Positions 7,754 through 15,595 of a DNA stretch of 64,000 nt are shown piece after piece; the stretch's first letter is position 1, and every line of letters starts with the position of its first letter. A program made the translations under genes and the position numbers. The notes below the pieces were generated by a model that was not told where the DNA came from, did not search any database, and saw only the letters and a list, made by a program, of their open reading frames with translations. The DNA is from Actinoplanes campanulatus (lineage in GTDB: Bacteria; Actinomycetota; Actinomycetes; Mycobacteriales; Micromonosporaceae). The stretch covers positions 62,001 through 126,000 of the forward strand of contig NZ_BMPW01000023.1 in NCBI RefSeq assembly GCF_014647795.1, written 5' to 3'.

Positions 7754-9001
7754 TCACTTGTTCAGGTTGCAGGCGGACAGACCCTCGGCGTTGAGGTCCG
7801 GCTTGGCGGCGTTGCGGCCGATCGCGGTCTCCATCCGGTTGATGGCCGCGAACCGCTTGTCCTTCAGCGGGCCGAGGATCGCGTTGTTGATGAAGTTCAC
7901 GCCACCCTGGAAGGCCGTGCTCTTGATCCGGGCGTTGGCCTCGTTGATCTGGGTCTGCAGCAGGGCCAGGTTCTGGTTGACCTCGTTCGCGGCCTGCGCC
8001 GGGATCGCCACGTTGATCACGACGTCCGGGCAGTCCACCTGCGCGGTGCCGTCGTTGATGCCGACGTTGCCGGTGTTCCGGCTGGCCGCGGCCTGGTTGT
8101 TGCCGTTGTTCCCGGCGTTGCCGTTGTTCCCGGCGTTGCCGTTGTTCGCCGGGGCCTGCGTGGTCGGGGCCGCGGTCGGCGCGGCCCCGGCGCCACCGCC
8201 TGCGGCGTTGAGCGAGCAGGTCGACAGGCCCTCGGCGTTCAGGTCCGGCTTGGCGGCGTTACGGCCGATCGCCGTCTCCATCCGGTTGATCGCGGCGAAG
8301 CGCTTGTCCTTCAGCGGGCCGAGGATCGCGTTCTGGACGAAGTTGGCGCCGCCCTGGCCGACCGAGCTCTTGAGCCGGGCGTTCGCCTCGTTGATCTGGG
8401 TCTGCAGCAGAGCCAGGTTCCGGTCGATCTCGGCCCGCGCCTGCGCCGGGACCGCCACGTTGATGACGACGTCCGGGCAGATGATCGTGCCGACGTTCCC
8501 GACCGCGGCGGCGCCGGCCGACACCGAGGCGGCGGGGACGTCGGCCGGCTCCGGCGAGGCGTTGCCGCCGCCGTTGGCGTTCAGCGAGCAGCCCGACAGG
8601 CCCTCGGCGTTCAGGTTCGGCTTGGCGATGGTCCGGCCGATCGCGGTCTCCATCCGGTTGATCGCCGCGAACCGCTTGTCCTTCAGCGGGCCGAGGATCG
8701 CGTTCTGGATGAAGTTCGCGCCACCCTGACCCTGGGTGGTGCGGATCCGGTTGTTGGCCTCCTGGATCTGCGTGTTCAGCAGTTGCAGGTTGCGGGCGAT
8801 CTCCGCCTGGGCCTGCGCCGGTACGGCGCCGAGCTTGTCCGCCACCGTCGGGCAGTTCACCGTCGGGACGGCGGAATCGGCCGCGGCCGCGACGCCGAGC
8901 CCCACACCGACCAGGGCCACCGCGACACCCGCGACGCCGGCCACACGCCAGCGCTTCGCTCCGGCCGACGAGCCCTTCGCGTAGCTCCGGTACCGCTTCA
9001 T
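7754..9001 (-). CDS. Secreted protein with three near-identical 90-residue repeats, each with a cysteine pair
   Basis: I chose the ATG at 9001 (MKRYRSYAKG) because AGGAAGG lies just upstream and a basic n-region then precedes a hydrophobic signal (VAGVAGVAVALVGVGLGVAAAA). The mature part of the 415-residue protein has three copies of one unit. Each opens with CPTV or CPDV, then VPAQA or IPAQA, then LQTQINEANAR-like and LGPLKDKRFAAINRMETAIGR, and closes with GCSL, TCSL or ACNL. Linkers are Gly/Ala/Asn-rich, the second with NNGNAG repeats. One cysteine pair per unit suggests one disulfide per domain. I do not recognise the family. Confidence 0.85.
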   Translation of the reverse strand: MKRYRSYAKGSSAGAKRWRVAGVAGVAVALVGVGLGVAAAADSAVPTVNCPTVADKLGAVPAQAQAEIARNLQLLNTQIQEANNRIRTTQGQGGANFIQNAILGPLKDKRFAAINRMETAIGRTIAKPNLNAEGLSGCSLNANGGGNASPEPADVPAASVSAGAAAVGNVGTIICPDVVINVAVPAQARAEIDRNLALLQTQINEANARLKSSVGQGGANFVQNAILGPLKDKRFAAINRMETAIGRNAAKPDLNAEGLSTCSLNAAGGGAGAAPTAAPTTQAPANNGNAGNNGNAGNNGNNQAAASRNTGNVGINDGTAQVDCPDVVINVAIPAQAANEVNQNLALLQTQINEANARIKSTAFQGGVNFINNAILGPLKDKRFAAINRMETAIGRNAAKPDLNAEGLSACNLNK

Positions 9002-9143
9002 CTGCGTGCCTTCCTGTCGAACCGCTCTCTCGACCGGTCCATACGGGAACGCTCCCAACGGCGGATCACCAAAGATGCGAATAAAGAAAAACTTAAGGTT
9101 CGAGGGGCTGCACTCTTAAGGCTCTTACCAAACGAGAAGGCAC

Positions 9144-9743
9144 CTACCAGCGGAAAGTCTCCTCAGCGCCCACGCTCGTGGCCCGCGCGCGCAGCGATCC
9201 GTATCCCCTTCCCCGGAACGTGACCTCGGCGGACACCCATCGCCGGGTGGCCCGGGCATAGAACGAGAAGGTCCCGCCGGGCGCCCGGTTGGAGTAGAAC
9301 CGCTCCCACCCGGCGACCCGCTGGGCCTGGGCGCGCAGCAGCCCGTACGTGGCGCCGGCGTAGTCCAGCTCGGCGGAGACGAAGTCGTTGTTGGCCTGTG
9401 CCCGGATCCATGTGGCGCCGGAGTAGGCGTCCCGGCAGACGGTGAATCTCTCCCACGGGCTGACCCTCGTCGCCCGGGCCCGCAGCGCCCCGTAGCCGGC
9501 GCCGTCCCAGCCGATCTCGGCGGAGACGTACCGGCCGTTGGCCGCGGATCTGATGGTGACGTTGCGCCAGCAGGGCACGCGGCGTGAGCCGGTCGCGGCG
9601 GCCACCTCACGCCGCATCCGTTCCAGGGCGGGCGGGCCGGCGCCCGGGGCCACCGGGACCGCACCGGCGGGCGCGGCGGGCGCCACGAACGGGAGGAGAC
9701 CGGCCGCCATCACCGCCGCCGCGCATCGGGCAGCACTGTTCAT
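9144..9743 (-). CDS. Secreted fascin-like beta-trefoil protein
   Basis: The 199-residue product starts with a signal peptide (CAAAVMAAGLLPFVAPAAPAGA). The mature part holds three repeats of about 45 residues: GRYVSAEIGWDGAGYGALRARA, DFVSAELDYAGATYGLLRAQA and RWVSAEVTFRGRGYGSLRARA, two followed by WERF. The pattern of a surface strand with VSAE followed by LRARA matches fascin-like/actin-crosslinking beta-trefoil domains, which in actinobacteria are often carbohydrate-binding modules. A GTG nine bases upstream (9752) is an alternative start; I prefer ATG 9743, with GGGTGA ahead. It stands alone rather than fused to an enzyme, between the repeat protein and a pectate lyase. Confidence 0.8.
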   Translation of the reverse strand: MNSAARCAAAVMAAGLLPFVAPAAPAGAVPVAPGAGPPALERMRREVAAATGSRRVPCWRNVTIRSAANGRYVSAEIGWDGAGYGALRARATRVSPWERFTVCRDAYSGATWIRAQANNDFVSAELDYAGATYGLLRAQAQRVAGWERFYSNRAPGGTFSFYARATRRWVSAEVTFRGRGYGSLRARATSVGAEETFRW

Positions 9744-9841
9744 GAGGATCACCCGCGGATTCGCCGGGAAGCAGACGCCCGCCAGCGTAGCCCAGCCCTT
9801 TCCGCGATTCGGCGCGATCGGCGGATGCGATCGGCGGAGGA

Positions 9842-9873
9842 CCCGGCCGGGGAAGCCGAAAACCCCGGCCGGG
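9842..9873 (-). terminator. Terminator hairpin after pectate lyase
   Basis: CCCGGCCGGGG (9842-9852) pairs perfectly with CCCCGGCCGGG (9863-9873). It lies ten bases beyond the pectate lyase stop and closes the long leftward uronate operon. Confidence 0.7.
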
Positions 9874-9882
9874 AGAATGGCG

Positions 9883-11196
9883 TCAGATCCTTCCGGCGCC
9901 CGCCCACGCGTTCACCAGAAGCGGCACCGCGATGGTCGGCGTGACCGGGCCGGCCCGCAGCGCCGGGGTCCAGCCGGCGTCCGCGCCGAGGTCCGGATCG
10001 TGCGTGGCGTTGTACTCGCCGAGCAGGTCGACCTCGCGTACCGGTCCGGTTCCGACCCTGGTCAGCGTGCCGATCTCGGTGATCGCCGTGCCACCCCAGT
10101 CGTAGACGAAGTCCTCGAGCGCCAGGTCGGCGCTACGCAGCAGAAAGTTGTTCTCCGCGTAGATCGCCGATTGGACGCCGACACCCCACGAATACGAATA
10201 GGTGTCCTCATCGGTCATGTAGTAGTAGTTGTTGAATACGTCGACCTGACCGAATCGCACCCGCGGAACGCGCTGCCCGACATTGGCGAAACGATTGTGG
10301 TGCACGGTCACGCGCAGTTTTCCGACATCCGCGCCGACGGTGTTGGTGGAACCGATCAGCATCGTCTTGTCGTGCTCCTGGAACACATTCCAGGAGATGG
10401 TGACCAGATCGGACGCCCGGATTACGTCGAGCGCGCCGTCGTGCACCTGGTACGGCCGCCCGTAGTACAGCGGCTGGCCGGCGTCGACGTTGTTCCCGTC
10501 GCTGAGCGTGTTGTGGTCGGCCCACACGTGCGTCGCCCCGGTCAGGGTGATCAGGTCGTAGGCGGAGTTCCAGTTGCCCGCCGACCCGTCGGTGGGGTCC
10601 CACGCCGGGAAGCAGTCCGCCGCGTCCTCCATCCGCAGGTTCCGCACGATGACGTTGTCCACGTTGGAGATGAGCAGGTTGGCGCCGACCAGCCGGGCGT
10701 TCGGCAGCCCGTAGATGGTGGTGTTGGCGCCCACCTTCAACTGGATCCGGGCGGCCTGGTTGCGCTGCGATCGGACCCGGGCCTCCTCGAGCGGCCCGGA
10801 CGGCCGGCTGGCCCGGCCCCACACGTCCGGGTGGTAGGCGGCCAGGTAGGCGTCCAGGCTGTAGGCCGGGTCCGCGTAGCCGGCGCAGGTCAGGGGATTG
10901 CCCGCGTCGTCCACATTGGCGTCGATGGTGCCCTTGACCAGCACGATCCGCGGGGTCGGATCGGTGCCTCCGGCCAGGGCGGCGGCCAGTTCGGCACGGT
11001 TGCGCACCACGAAGACGTGCGCGTCGTCGGCCGCTGCGCCACCGGTGGTCCCGGTGGTGGCGGCCGCCCACCCGTCGTCGGCGGGCAGGGTCTGCCGCGC
11101 CGGCGCCGGGACGGCGGGCGGGGCGGCGGAGGCGGGGATGGTGGCGACGCCGGCGGTGAGGACCGCGCCGAGCGCCGCCGCGAGAGCGGTTCGCAT
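9883..11196 (-). CDS. Secreted pectate lyase, polysaccharide lyase family 1
   Basis: The 437-residue protein has a signal peptide (residues 1-24, ending ASAA). The rest is a right-handed beta-helix of the PL1 family, which cleaves polygalacturonate by calcium-dependent beta-elimination. Family motifs seen are VWADHNTLSDGNNVDAG (the vWiDH element and calcium-binding acids), DLVTISWNVFQEHDKTMLIG, and NVGQRVPRVRFGQVDVFNNYY, whose RVPRVR carries the catalytic arginine region. It lies nine bases after the cupin gene and is the last gene of the uronate operon, which fits a scheme in which polymer is cleaved outside and products are imported and oxidised inside. Confidence 0.92.
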   Translation of the reverse strand: MRTALAAALGAVLTAGVATIPASAAPPAVPAPARQTLPADDGWAAATTGTTGGAAADDAHVFVVRNRAELAAALAGGTDPTPRIVLVKGTIDANVDDAGNPLTCAGYADPAYSLDAYLAAYHPDVWGRASRPSGPLEEARVRSQRNQAARIQLKVGANTTIYGLPNARLVGANLLISNVDNVIVRNLRMEDAADCFPAWDPTDGSAGNWNSAYDLITLTGATHVWADHNTLSDGNNVDAGQPLYYGRPYQVHDGALDVIRASDLVTISWNVFQEHDKTMLIGSTNTVGADVGKLRVTVHHNRFANVGQRVPRVRFGQVDVFNNYYYMTDEDTYSYSWGVGVQSAIYAENNFLLRSADLALEDFVYDWGGTAITEIGTLTRVGTGPVREVDLLGEYNATHDPDLGADAGWTPALRAGPVTPTIAVPLLVNAWAGAGRI

Positions 11197-11205
11197 GGCC
11201 CGGCC

Positions 11206-11541
11206 CTACTCGACCGGTTCCAGGTGCATCCAGACGAAGGCCAGCGGGCCCTCGCCCCGGCTGATCAGGTGGTGGTCCTCCTCCGGCTCGATCAGGATCG
11301 CCTCACCGGCCTCGAACTTGTCCACCACCTCGCCCTCGATCTCGATCTCGCCCTGTCCCTGCACGATGTAGAACACCTCGGGGATCGGGTGCGTGTGCCG
11401 CCCCGGCCCGTCGTGTGTGCGGTGGCCGGGTTCCGGATAGATCCGGAACCCGCCACGGTCGGTCACGTGTCCGGGCAGGACGTTGGTGAATCTCGGCCCC
11501 TGATCCCCGGTGTCGAGATCGGCGAAGCTCAACTTGCGCAT
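11206..11541 (-). CDS. Small cupin protein, possibly KdgF-like
   Basis: The 111-residue product is a single cupin_2 domain: HTHPIPEVFYIVQGQGEIEIEG supplies metal-binding histidines and the acid, FEAGEAILIEPEEDHHLISRG the second motif. A strong AAAGGAGG ribosome site decides the ATG at 11541. It lies nine bases before the pectate lyase. In pectin degraders a cupin of this size, KdgF, helps linearise unsaturated galacturonate made by lyases; the operon position supports a similar role here, but sequence resemblance to KdgF was not established, so the specific function is inference. Confidence 0.82.
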   Translation of the reverse strand: MRKLSFADLDTGDQGPRFTNVLPGHVTDRGGFRIYPEPGHRTHDGPGRHTHPIPEVFYIVQGQGEIEIEGEVVDKFEAGEAILIEPEEDHHLISRGEGPLAFVWMHLEPVE

Positions 11542-11679
11542 GGCGTTCCTCCTTTCAAGATCAAAATCGGTCTTCGGTACGGGACTCGCAGCCCGCAAAC
11601 GCCGCCACACCTTCCCGTGGCGCACGCACGAGCGATTGCCACGCGAGGCCGCAGCGCGGCCGCCGGGCTGATGCGGTGG

Positions 11680-12855
11680 TCACCGGCTGGTTCTCCGGGC
11701 TGTTTCAACTCCAGTTGAAACGGCTCCTGAAGCCGGCCGGGGCTCCACGACGGTGCGATGGACCTCGCCGGCCCAGGGCACCCTCGTCTCCGAGGGCAGC
11801 CGATCGGTCTCGGCCACCTCCCGGACGATCTCGTCGATCCCGGTGACGACCCGCCCACCGCCGTCCGGGTGCGGCGCGAGCCAGCCGTCGCCGATCACGC
11901 TCGGCGCGGGCGCCCGCACGATCGCCTCGGCGACCGCGGTGAACAACCCGGTCCGGGCGAGCGGCGCCAGCAGCGGCGTCCGGGGGTCGCGCCGGTGCTC
12001 GATCAGGTTCTCCAGCAGCCCGGTCCGCCCGGGGACCCGCTGGAAGCCGGCCTGGCCGGACAGCCGCAGGCGGTCGGTCGGGTACTCCAGGACGGCGTCG
12101 CCGACCCGGATCTCCCCGGCGATGAAGACCGCCGACGCCAGCGTCACCCCCACGGTGACGCGGCGCCCGTCGTTCCCGGTGAGGCGCAGGAACGTGGTGT
12201 CGTCGGTCTCGATCGGCCGGGTCCGGTAGCGCTCCAGCTCCATCCGGACCGGCCGGAACCCGGGGCCGCCCTCGTCGGCCAGCACCAGCGCCTGCATGAG
12301 GGCGTGCGCGAACGGGTTGACCAGCGCCCCGTCCAGCACCGGCCGGCCGTCCACGGCACGGCGCCCGGCCCAGGGCGCCCGATCGTAGTAGGAGTCCGGG
12401 CGCCACCACGCCCCGGACACCCCGATCGGCCCGGCCGGCGCGGCCGCGCACAGTTCGGCGAGAGCCGCCGACCCGAGCGCCTGGAACCCGACCTGGCAGA
12501 GCCGCCCGCTCCCGGCCACGGCCTCCGCCAGCCGGTCGTGCTCGAACGACGACATCACCGGCGGCTTCTCCAGCAGCAGGTCGGCGCCGACCGCCAGCAC
12601 GTCCAGCGCGATCGCCAGGTGGGTGTGCGGCGGAGTGCAGACGATCACGATCTCCGGCCGCTCCCCGGCGAGCAGCTCCCGGTGGTCGCGGTAGAACGGC
12701 ACCCCGGGCAGCGGCGCGTCCGGGTGCGGGTCGACCGGCTGCCGGTCGCAGAGCCCGGCCACCTCGACGGTTCCGGCGTCGGACAGCCGCTGCAACGTAC
12801 GCCGGTGCGAGAGCCCGTGGCCCCCGGCGCCGATCAGCGCCACCCGGGTGGCCAT
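11680..12855 (-). CDS. Gfo/Idh/MocA-family NAD(P)-dependent oxidoreductase
   Basis: The 391-residue product has an N-terminal Rossmann fold (ALIGAGGHGLSHRRTLQRL), the signature EKPP in LLLEKPPVMSSFEHD around residues 94-97, and a C-terminal alpha/beta substrate domain. Family members oxidise or reduce sugars or sugar acids. Its ATG overlaps the stop of the upstream reductase gene by one base (TGATG), so it is translated as part of the uronate operon. A perfect 20-bp palindrome lies within its last codons and may mark a second promoter for the cupin and lyase genes. Substrate is not known. Confidence 0.88.
   Translation of the reverse strand: MATRVALIGAGGHGLSHRRTLQRLSDAGTVEVAGLCDRQPVDPHPDAPLPGVPFYRDHRELLAGERPEIVIVCTPPHTHLAIALDVLAVGADLLLEKPPVMSSFEHDRLAEAVAGSGRLCQVGFQALGSAALAELCAAAPAGPIGVSGAWWRPDSYYDRAPWAGRRAVDGRPVLDGALVNPFAHALMQALVLADEGGPGFRPVRMELERYRTRPIETDDTTFLRLTGNDGRRVTVGVTLASAVFIAGEIRVGDAVLEYPTDRLRLSGQAGFQRVPGRTGLLENLIEHRRDPRTPLLAPLARTGLFTAVAEAIVRAPAPSVIGDGWLAPHPDGGGRVVTGIDEIVREVAETDRLPSETRVPWAGEVHRTVVEPRPASGAVSTGVETARRTSR
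11702..11721. promoter_or_regulatory. Perfect 20-bp palindrome GTTTCAACT-CC-AGTTGAAAC, candidate operator
   Basis: Nine-base arms flank a CC/GG centre, all inside the 3' end of the oxidoreductase gene. The AT-rich sequence stands out from its GC-rich surroundings. It lies about 160 bp upstream of the cupin start, where an internal promoter for the cupin and pectate lyase would sit. Symmetry and position fit a dimeric regulator; the regulator is not identified, and the site differs from the GCAAACGTTTGC sites at the head of the operon. Confidence 0.55.
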
Positions 12856-14315
12856 CAGCCCAGCCCCTTCACCGTCGCCACGACGCCGTGCCGGTCCAGC
12901 TCGCCGTACCAGCGCAGCAGCTCGGCGCGCAGGACGTCGTCGCCGGCGAGCTCCGGCCCGAAGACCGCGTCCAGGCCGAGCAGGGTGCCCACCACACCGG
13001 CCGGGGTGTCCGGCGCGGCGGCCAGGGCGTCCCGGATCAGCCCGGCCAGCGGGTCGTCCAGCGGCAGTGGGGCGCCGCCGTCGGCGGATCCCCGTGCGAA
13101 GCGCATCCAGGCGGCCACCATCAGCGCGCCCCAGACCGGCACGGTGCCGGCCCGGCGGCGTTCGGTGATGGTGTCGAGCAGCCGGTACGGCAGCTTCTGG
13201 GTGCCGTCCATCGCCACCTGGAGGTTGCGGTGGCCCAGCTCGCGGTTGGCGAACCGCTCCAGGACCGACTCGCCGTACCCGGTCACGGTGACCCCGGGCG
13301 GCGGCGCGATGGTCGGCGCGATGTCGTCGACGATGAGCCTACGCAGCAGCCCGGTCATCCCGGGCAGTTCCAGCGAGTCGGCGATGAGCTCCCGGCCGGC
13401 CAGCGCGCCCAGGTAGGCGGCCGACGAGTGGACGCCGTTGAGGGCGCGCAGCTTCAGCGTCTCCCAGGGGGTGACGTCGCCGGTGAGGACCGCGCCCGCG
13501 GCCGCCCAGTCCGGCCGCCCGCCGGGGAAGTCGTCCTCGATCACCCATTGGGTGAACGGCTCGGCCACCACCGGCGCGGCGTCGTCGGCGCCCAGCGCGG
13601 CGGCCGCCCGGCGGATGTGGTCCGCGCTGGTGGCGGGCACGATCCGGTCCACCATGGTGGACGGGAAGGCGACCTCGGCGCTCAGATCGGCGCCGGCCAC
13701 CTCGAGCGCCTGCTCGACCAGGCCGCGGATCCGGGCGCCGTTGCGCTGCATGTTGTCGCAACAGAGCACGGTGAGCGGTCCGCCACCGGCCGCCCGGCGC
13801 CGGATCAGCCCGCGGGCCAGCAGCGCCGGCACGCTGACCGGCGGCGCCTGGCCGGTGAGCTGGGCGCGCAGGTCGTCGTCGACCAGCAGCCGCCCGGCCG
13901 GGTCGAGCCGGTACGCCTTCTCGGTGACGGTCATCGACACGATCCGGATGCCCGGGTCGGCGATCGCCGCGACCACCCCGTGCGGGTCCCCGGCGGCGTG
14001 CCCGAGCCCGGCCAGGATGCCGATCGTGCGGGCCCGGTCCGCTCCCCCGCCCACGGTCAGCACGCTGTAGAGCCCGTCCTGCTCGCGGAGCTTCTCCAGG
14101 ATGTCGCGCGAGCGCGGGGCGACGCCGAGGATCCCCCAGTCGCCGCCCGACGCGGCGACCGCGTCCTCGGTGAAGACGGCCTGGTGGGCGCGGTGGAAGG
14201 CGCCCAGGCCGAGGTGGACGATCCCGGCGCGGACGCTGCCGGGGCTGACGGCGGGTCGGCTCGCCTCGGGCAGCGACGGGAGCGCCCCGCGGCCGAGACG
14301 GTAGGTCACCGCCAT
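12855..14315 (-). CDS. Mannitol dehydrogenase-family oxidoreductase, probable fructuronate/tagaturonate reductase
   Basis: This 486-residue protein belongs to the polyol-specific long-chain dehydrogenase family. IVHLGLGAFHRAHQA near residue 32 is the nucleotide-binding start and KLRALNGVHSSAAYLG near 285 holds the catalytic lysine, asparagine and histidine. Length and family fit UxuB/UxaB-like enzymes, which reduce fructuronate to mannonate or tagaturonate to altronate with NADH. The adjacent uronate isomerase makes exactly those ketoacids, so the role is well supported by context. Which epimer it uses is not decided by sequence. The stop overlaps the next gene's start by one base. Confidence 0.9.
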   Translation of the reverse strand: MAVTYRLGRGALPSLPEASRPAVSPGSVRAGIVHLGLGAFHRAHQAVFTEDAVAASGGDWGILGVAPRSRDILEKLREQDGLYSVLTVGGGADRARTIGILAGLGHAAGDPHGVVAAIADPGIRIVSMTVTEKAYRLDPAGRLLVDDDLRAQLTGQAPPVSVPALLARGLIRRRAAGGGPLTVLCCDNMQRNGARIRGLVEQALEVAGADLSAEVAFPSTMVDRIVPATSADHIRRAAAALGADDAAPVVAEPFTQWVIEDDFPGGRPDWAAAGAVLTGDVTPWETLKLRALNGVHSSAAYLGALAGRELIADSLELPGMTGLLRRLIVDDIAPTIAPPPGVTVTGYGESVLERFANRELGHRNLQVAMDGTQKLPYRLLDTITERRRAGTVPVWGALMVAAWMRFARGSADGGAPLPLDDPLAGLIRDALAAAPDTPAGVVGTLLGLDAVFGPELAGDDVLRAELLRWYGELDRHGVVATVKGLG

Positions 14316-15595
14316 GCCGGCCCGTCCGGGAAGCGGAACTCGGCGATCGACTCCGGCTTCATCTCAACGCTGTAGCCGGGCAGCAGCGGCAGCCGGTAGC
14401 GGCCGTCGGCCACGGTGACCGGGTCGGTGAAGTGCTCGTGCAGGTGGTCGACGTACTCGATCATGCGGCCGTCCAGCGACCGGCCCACCCGCAGGAAGTC
14501 GAAGATCGCCAGGTGCTGCACGTACTCGCAGAGGCCGACGCCGCCGGAGTGCGGGCAGACCGGCACCCCGAACTTGGCGGCCAGCAGCAGGATGGAGAGC
14601 ACCTCGTTGACGCCGGCGACCCGGCAGGCGTCGACCTGGCAGACGCCGATCGCGCCGGCCTGCAACAGCTGCTTGAAGATCACCCGGTTGGCGGCGACCT
14701 CGCCGGTGGCGACCCGGACCGGTGCCACGGCACGGGCGATCCGGGCGTGACCGAGGACGTCGTCGGCGTGCGTGGGCTCCTCGATCCAGTACGGGTCGAA
14801 GGCCTTCAGCTCCGCCATCGCGGCGATTGCCTGGTCCACGTCCCAGACCTGGTTGGAGTCCATCATCAGCAGCGCGCCGTCGGGCAGCTCGCCGCGGATG
14901 ATGCCGGCCCTGCGGACGTCGTCCTCCAGCGGGCCGCCGGTCTTCATCTTGACCGCGCGCCAGCCGTCGGCCACCGCCTGCCGGGTCAGGTCGCGCACCT
15001 TGTCGTCGGGGTAGCCGAGCCAGCCGACGCTCGTGGTGTAGGCCGGGAAGCCGTCACGCTCCAGTTCGGCGAGGCGTTCGGCGTACCCGATGGTGCCCTT
15101 CTCGAGGATCTCGCGCGCCTCGCCGGGCGTGATCGCGTCGCTGATGTGCCGGAAGTCGATCGAGGCGACCAGCTCGCCGGCCGGCATCTCGGCGAGGTAC
15201 CGCCACATCGGCTTGCCCGCGAGGCGGGCCCGCAGGTCCCAGACCGCGTTGATCAGCGCGCCGGACGCCATGTGGATGACGCCCTTCTCCGGGCCGAGCC
15301 AGCGCAGTTGCACGTCCGCGGTGATGGACCGCCAGAATCCGACCTGGTCGGCGGCGATCTCCTCGACGGTGCGGCCGGTGACGTGGTGGGCCAGCGCCTC
15401 GACGGCCGCGCAGGTGAGCTCGTTGCCGCGGCCGTTGGTGAAGGTGAGGCCGCTGCCGGTGACGCCCGCGTCGGTGGTGACCTCGACGTAGGTGGCCGAG
15501 TAGTCACCCTTGTTGATCGCGTCGGAGCCGTCACCGGCCGCCGCGGTCGGGAACCGGACGTCGTGGACGTCGACGCCGGTGATCCGCACTGTCAT
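14306..15595 (-). CDS. Enolase-superfamily sugar-acid dehydratase, L-fuconate dehydratase type
   Basis: The start is the ATG at 15595, whose ATGA overlaps the uronate isomerase stop. The 429-residue protein matches the FucD-type mandelate-racemase subgroup along its length (VHDVRFPTAAAGDGSDAIN, GLTFTNGRGNELTCAAVEAL). Catalytic features are visible: KxK in AVKMKTGG, magnesium ligands in LMMDSNQVWD, WIEEPTH and VATGEVAANR, and the histidine of VCPHSGGVGLCEY. Such enzymes remove water from sugar acids to give 2-keto-3-deoxy acids. In this operon it may supply the mannonate or altronate dehydration step that otherwise lacks a gene; that substrate is inference. Its end overlaps the reductase gene by ten bases. 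Confidence 0.9.
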   Translation of the reverse strand: MTVRITGVDVHDVRFPTAAAGDGSDAINKGDYSATYVEVTTDAGVTGSGLTFTNGRGNELTCAAVEALAHHVTGRTVEEIAADQVGFWRSITADVQLRWLGPEKGVIHMASGALINAVWDLRARLAGKPMWRYLAEMPAGELVASIDFRHISDAITPGEAREILEKGTIGYAERLAELERDGFPAYTTSVGWLGYPDDKVRDLTRQAVADGWRAVKMKTGGPLEDDVRRAGIIRGELPDGALLMMDSNQVWDVDQAIAAMAELKAFDPYWIEEPTHADDVLGHARIARAVAPVRVATGEVAANRVIFKQLLQAGAIGVCQVDACRVAGVNEVLSILLLAAKFGVPVCPHSGGVGLCEYVQHLAIFDFLRVGRSLDGRMIEYVDHLHEHFTDPVTVADGRYRLPLLPGYSVEMKPESIAEFRFPDGPAWR

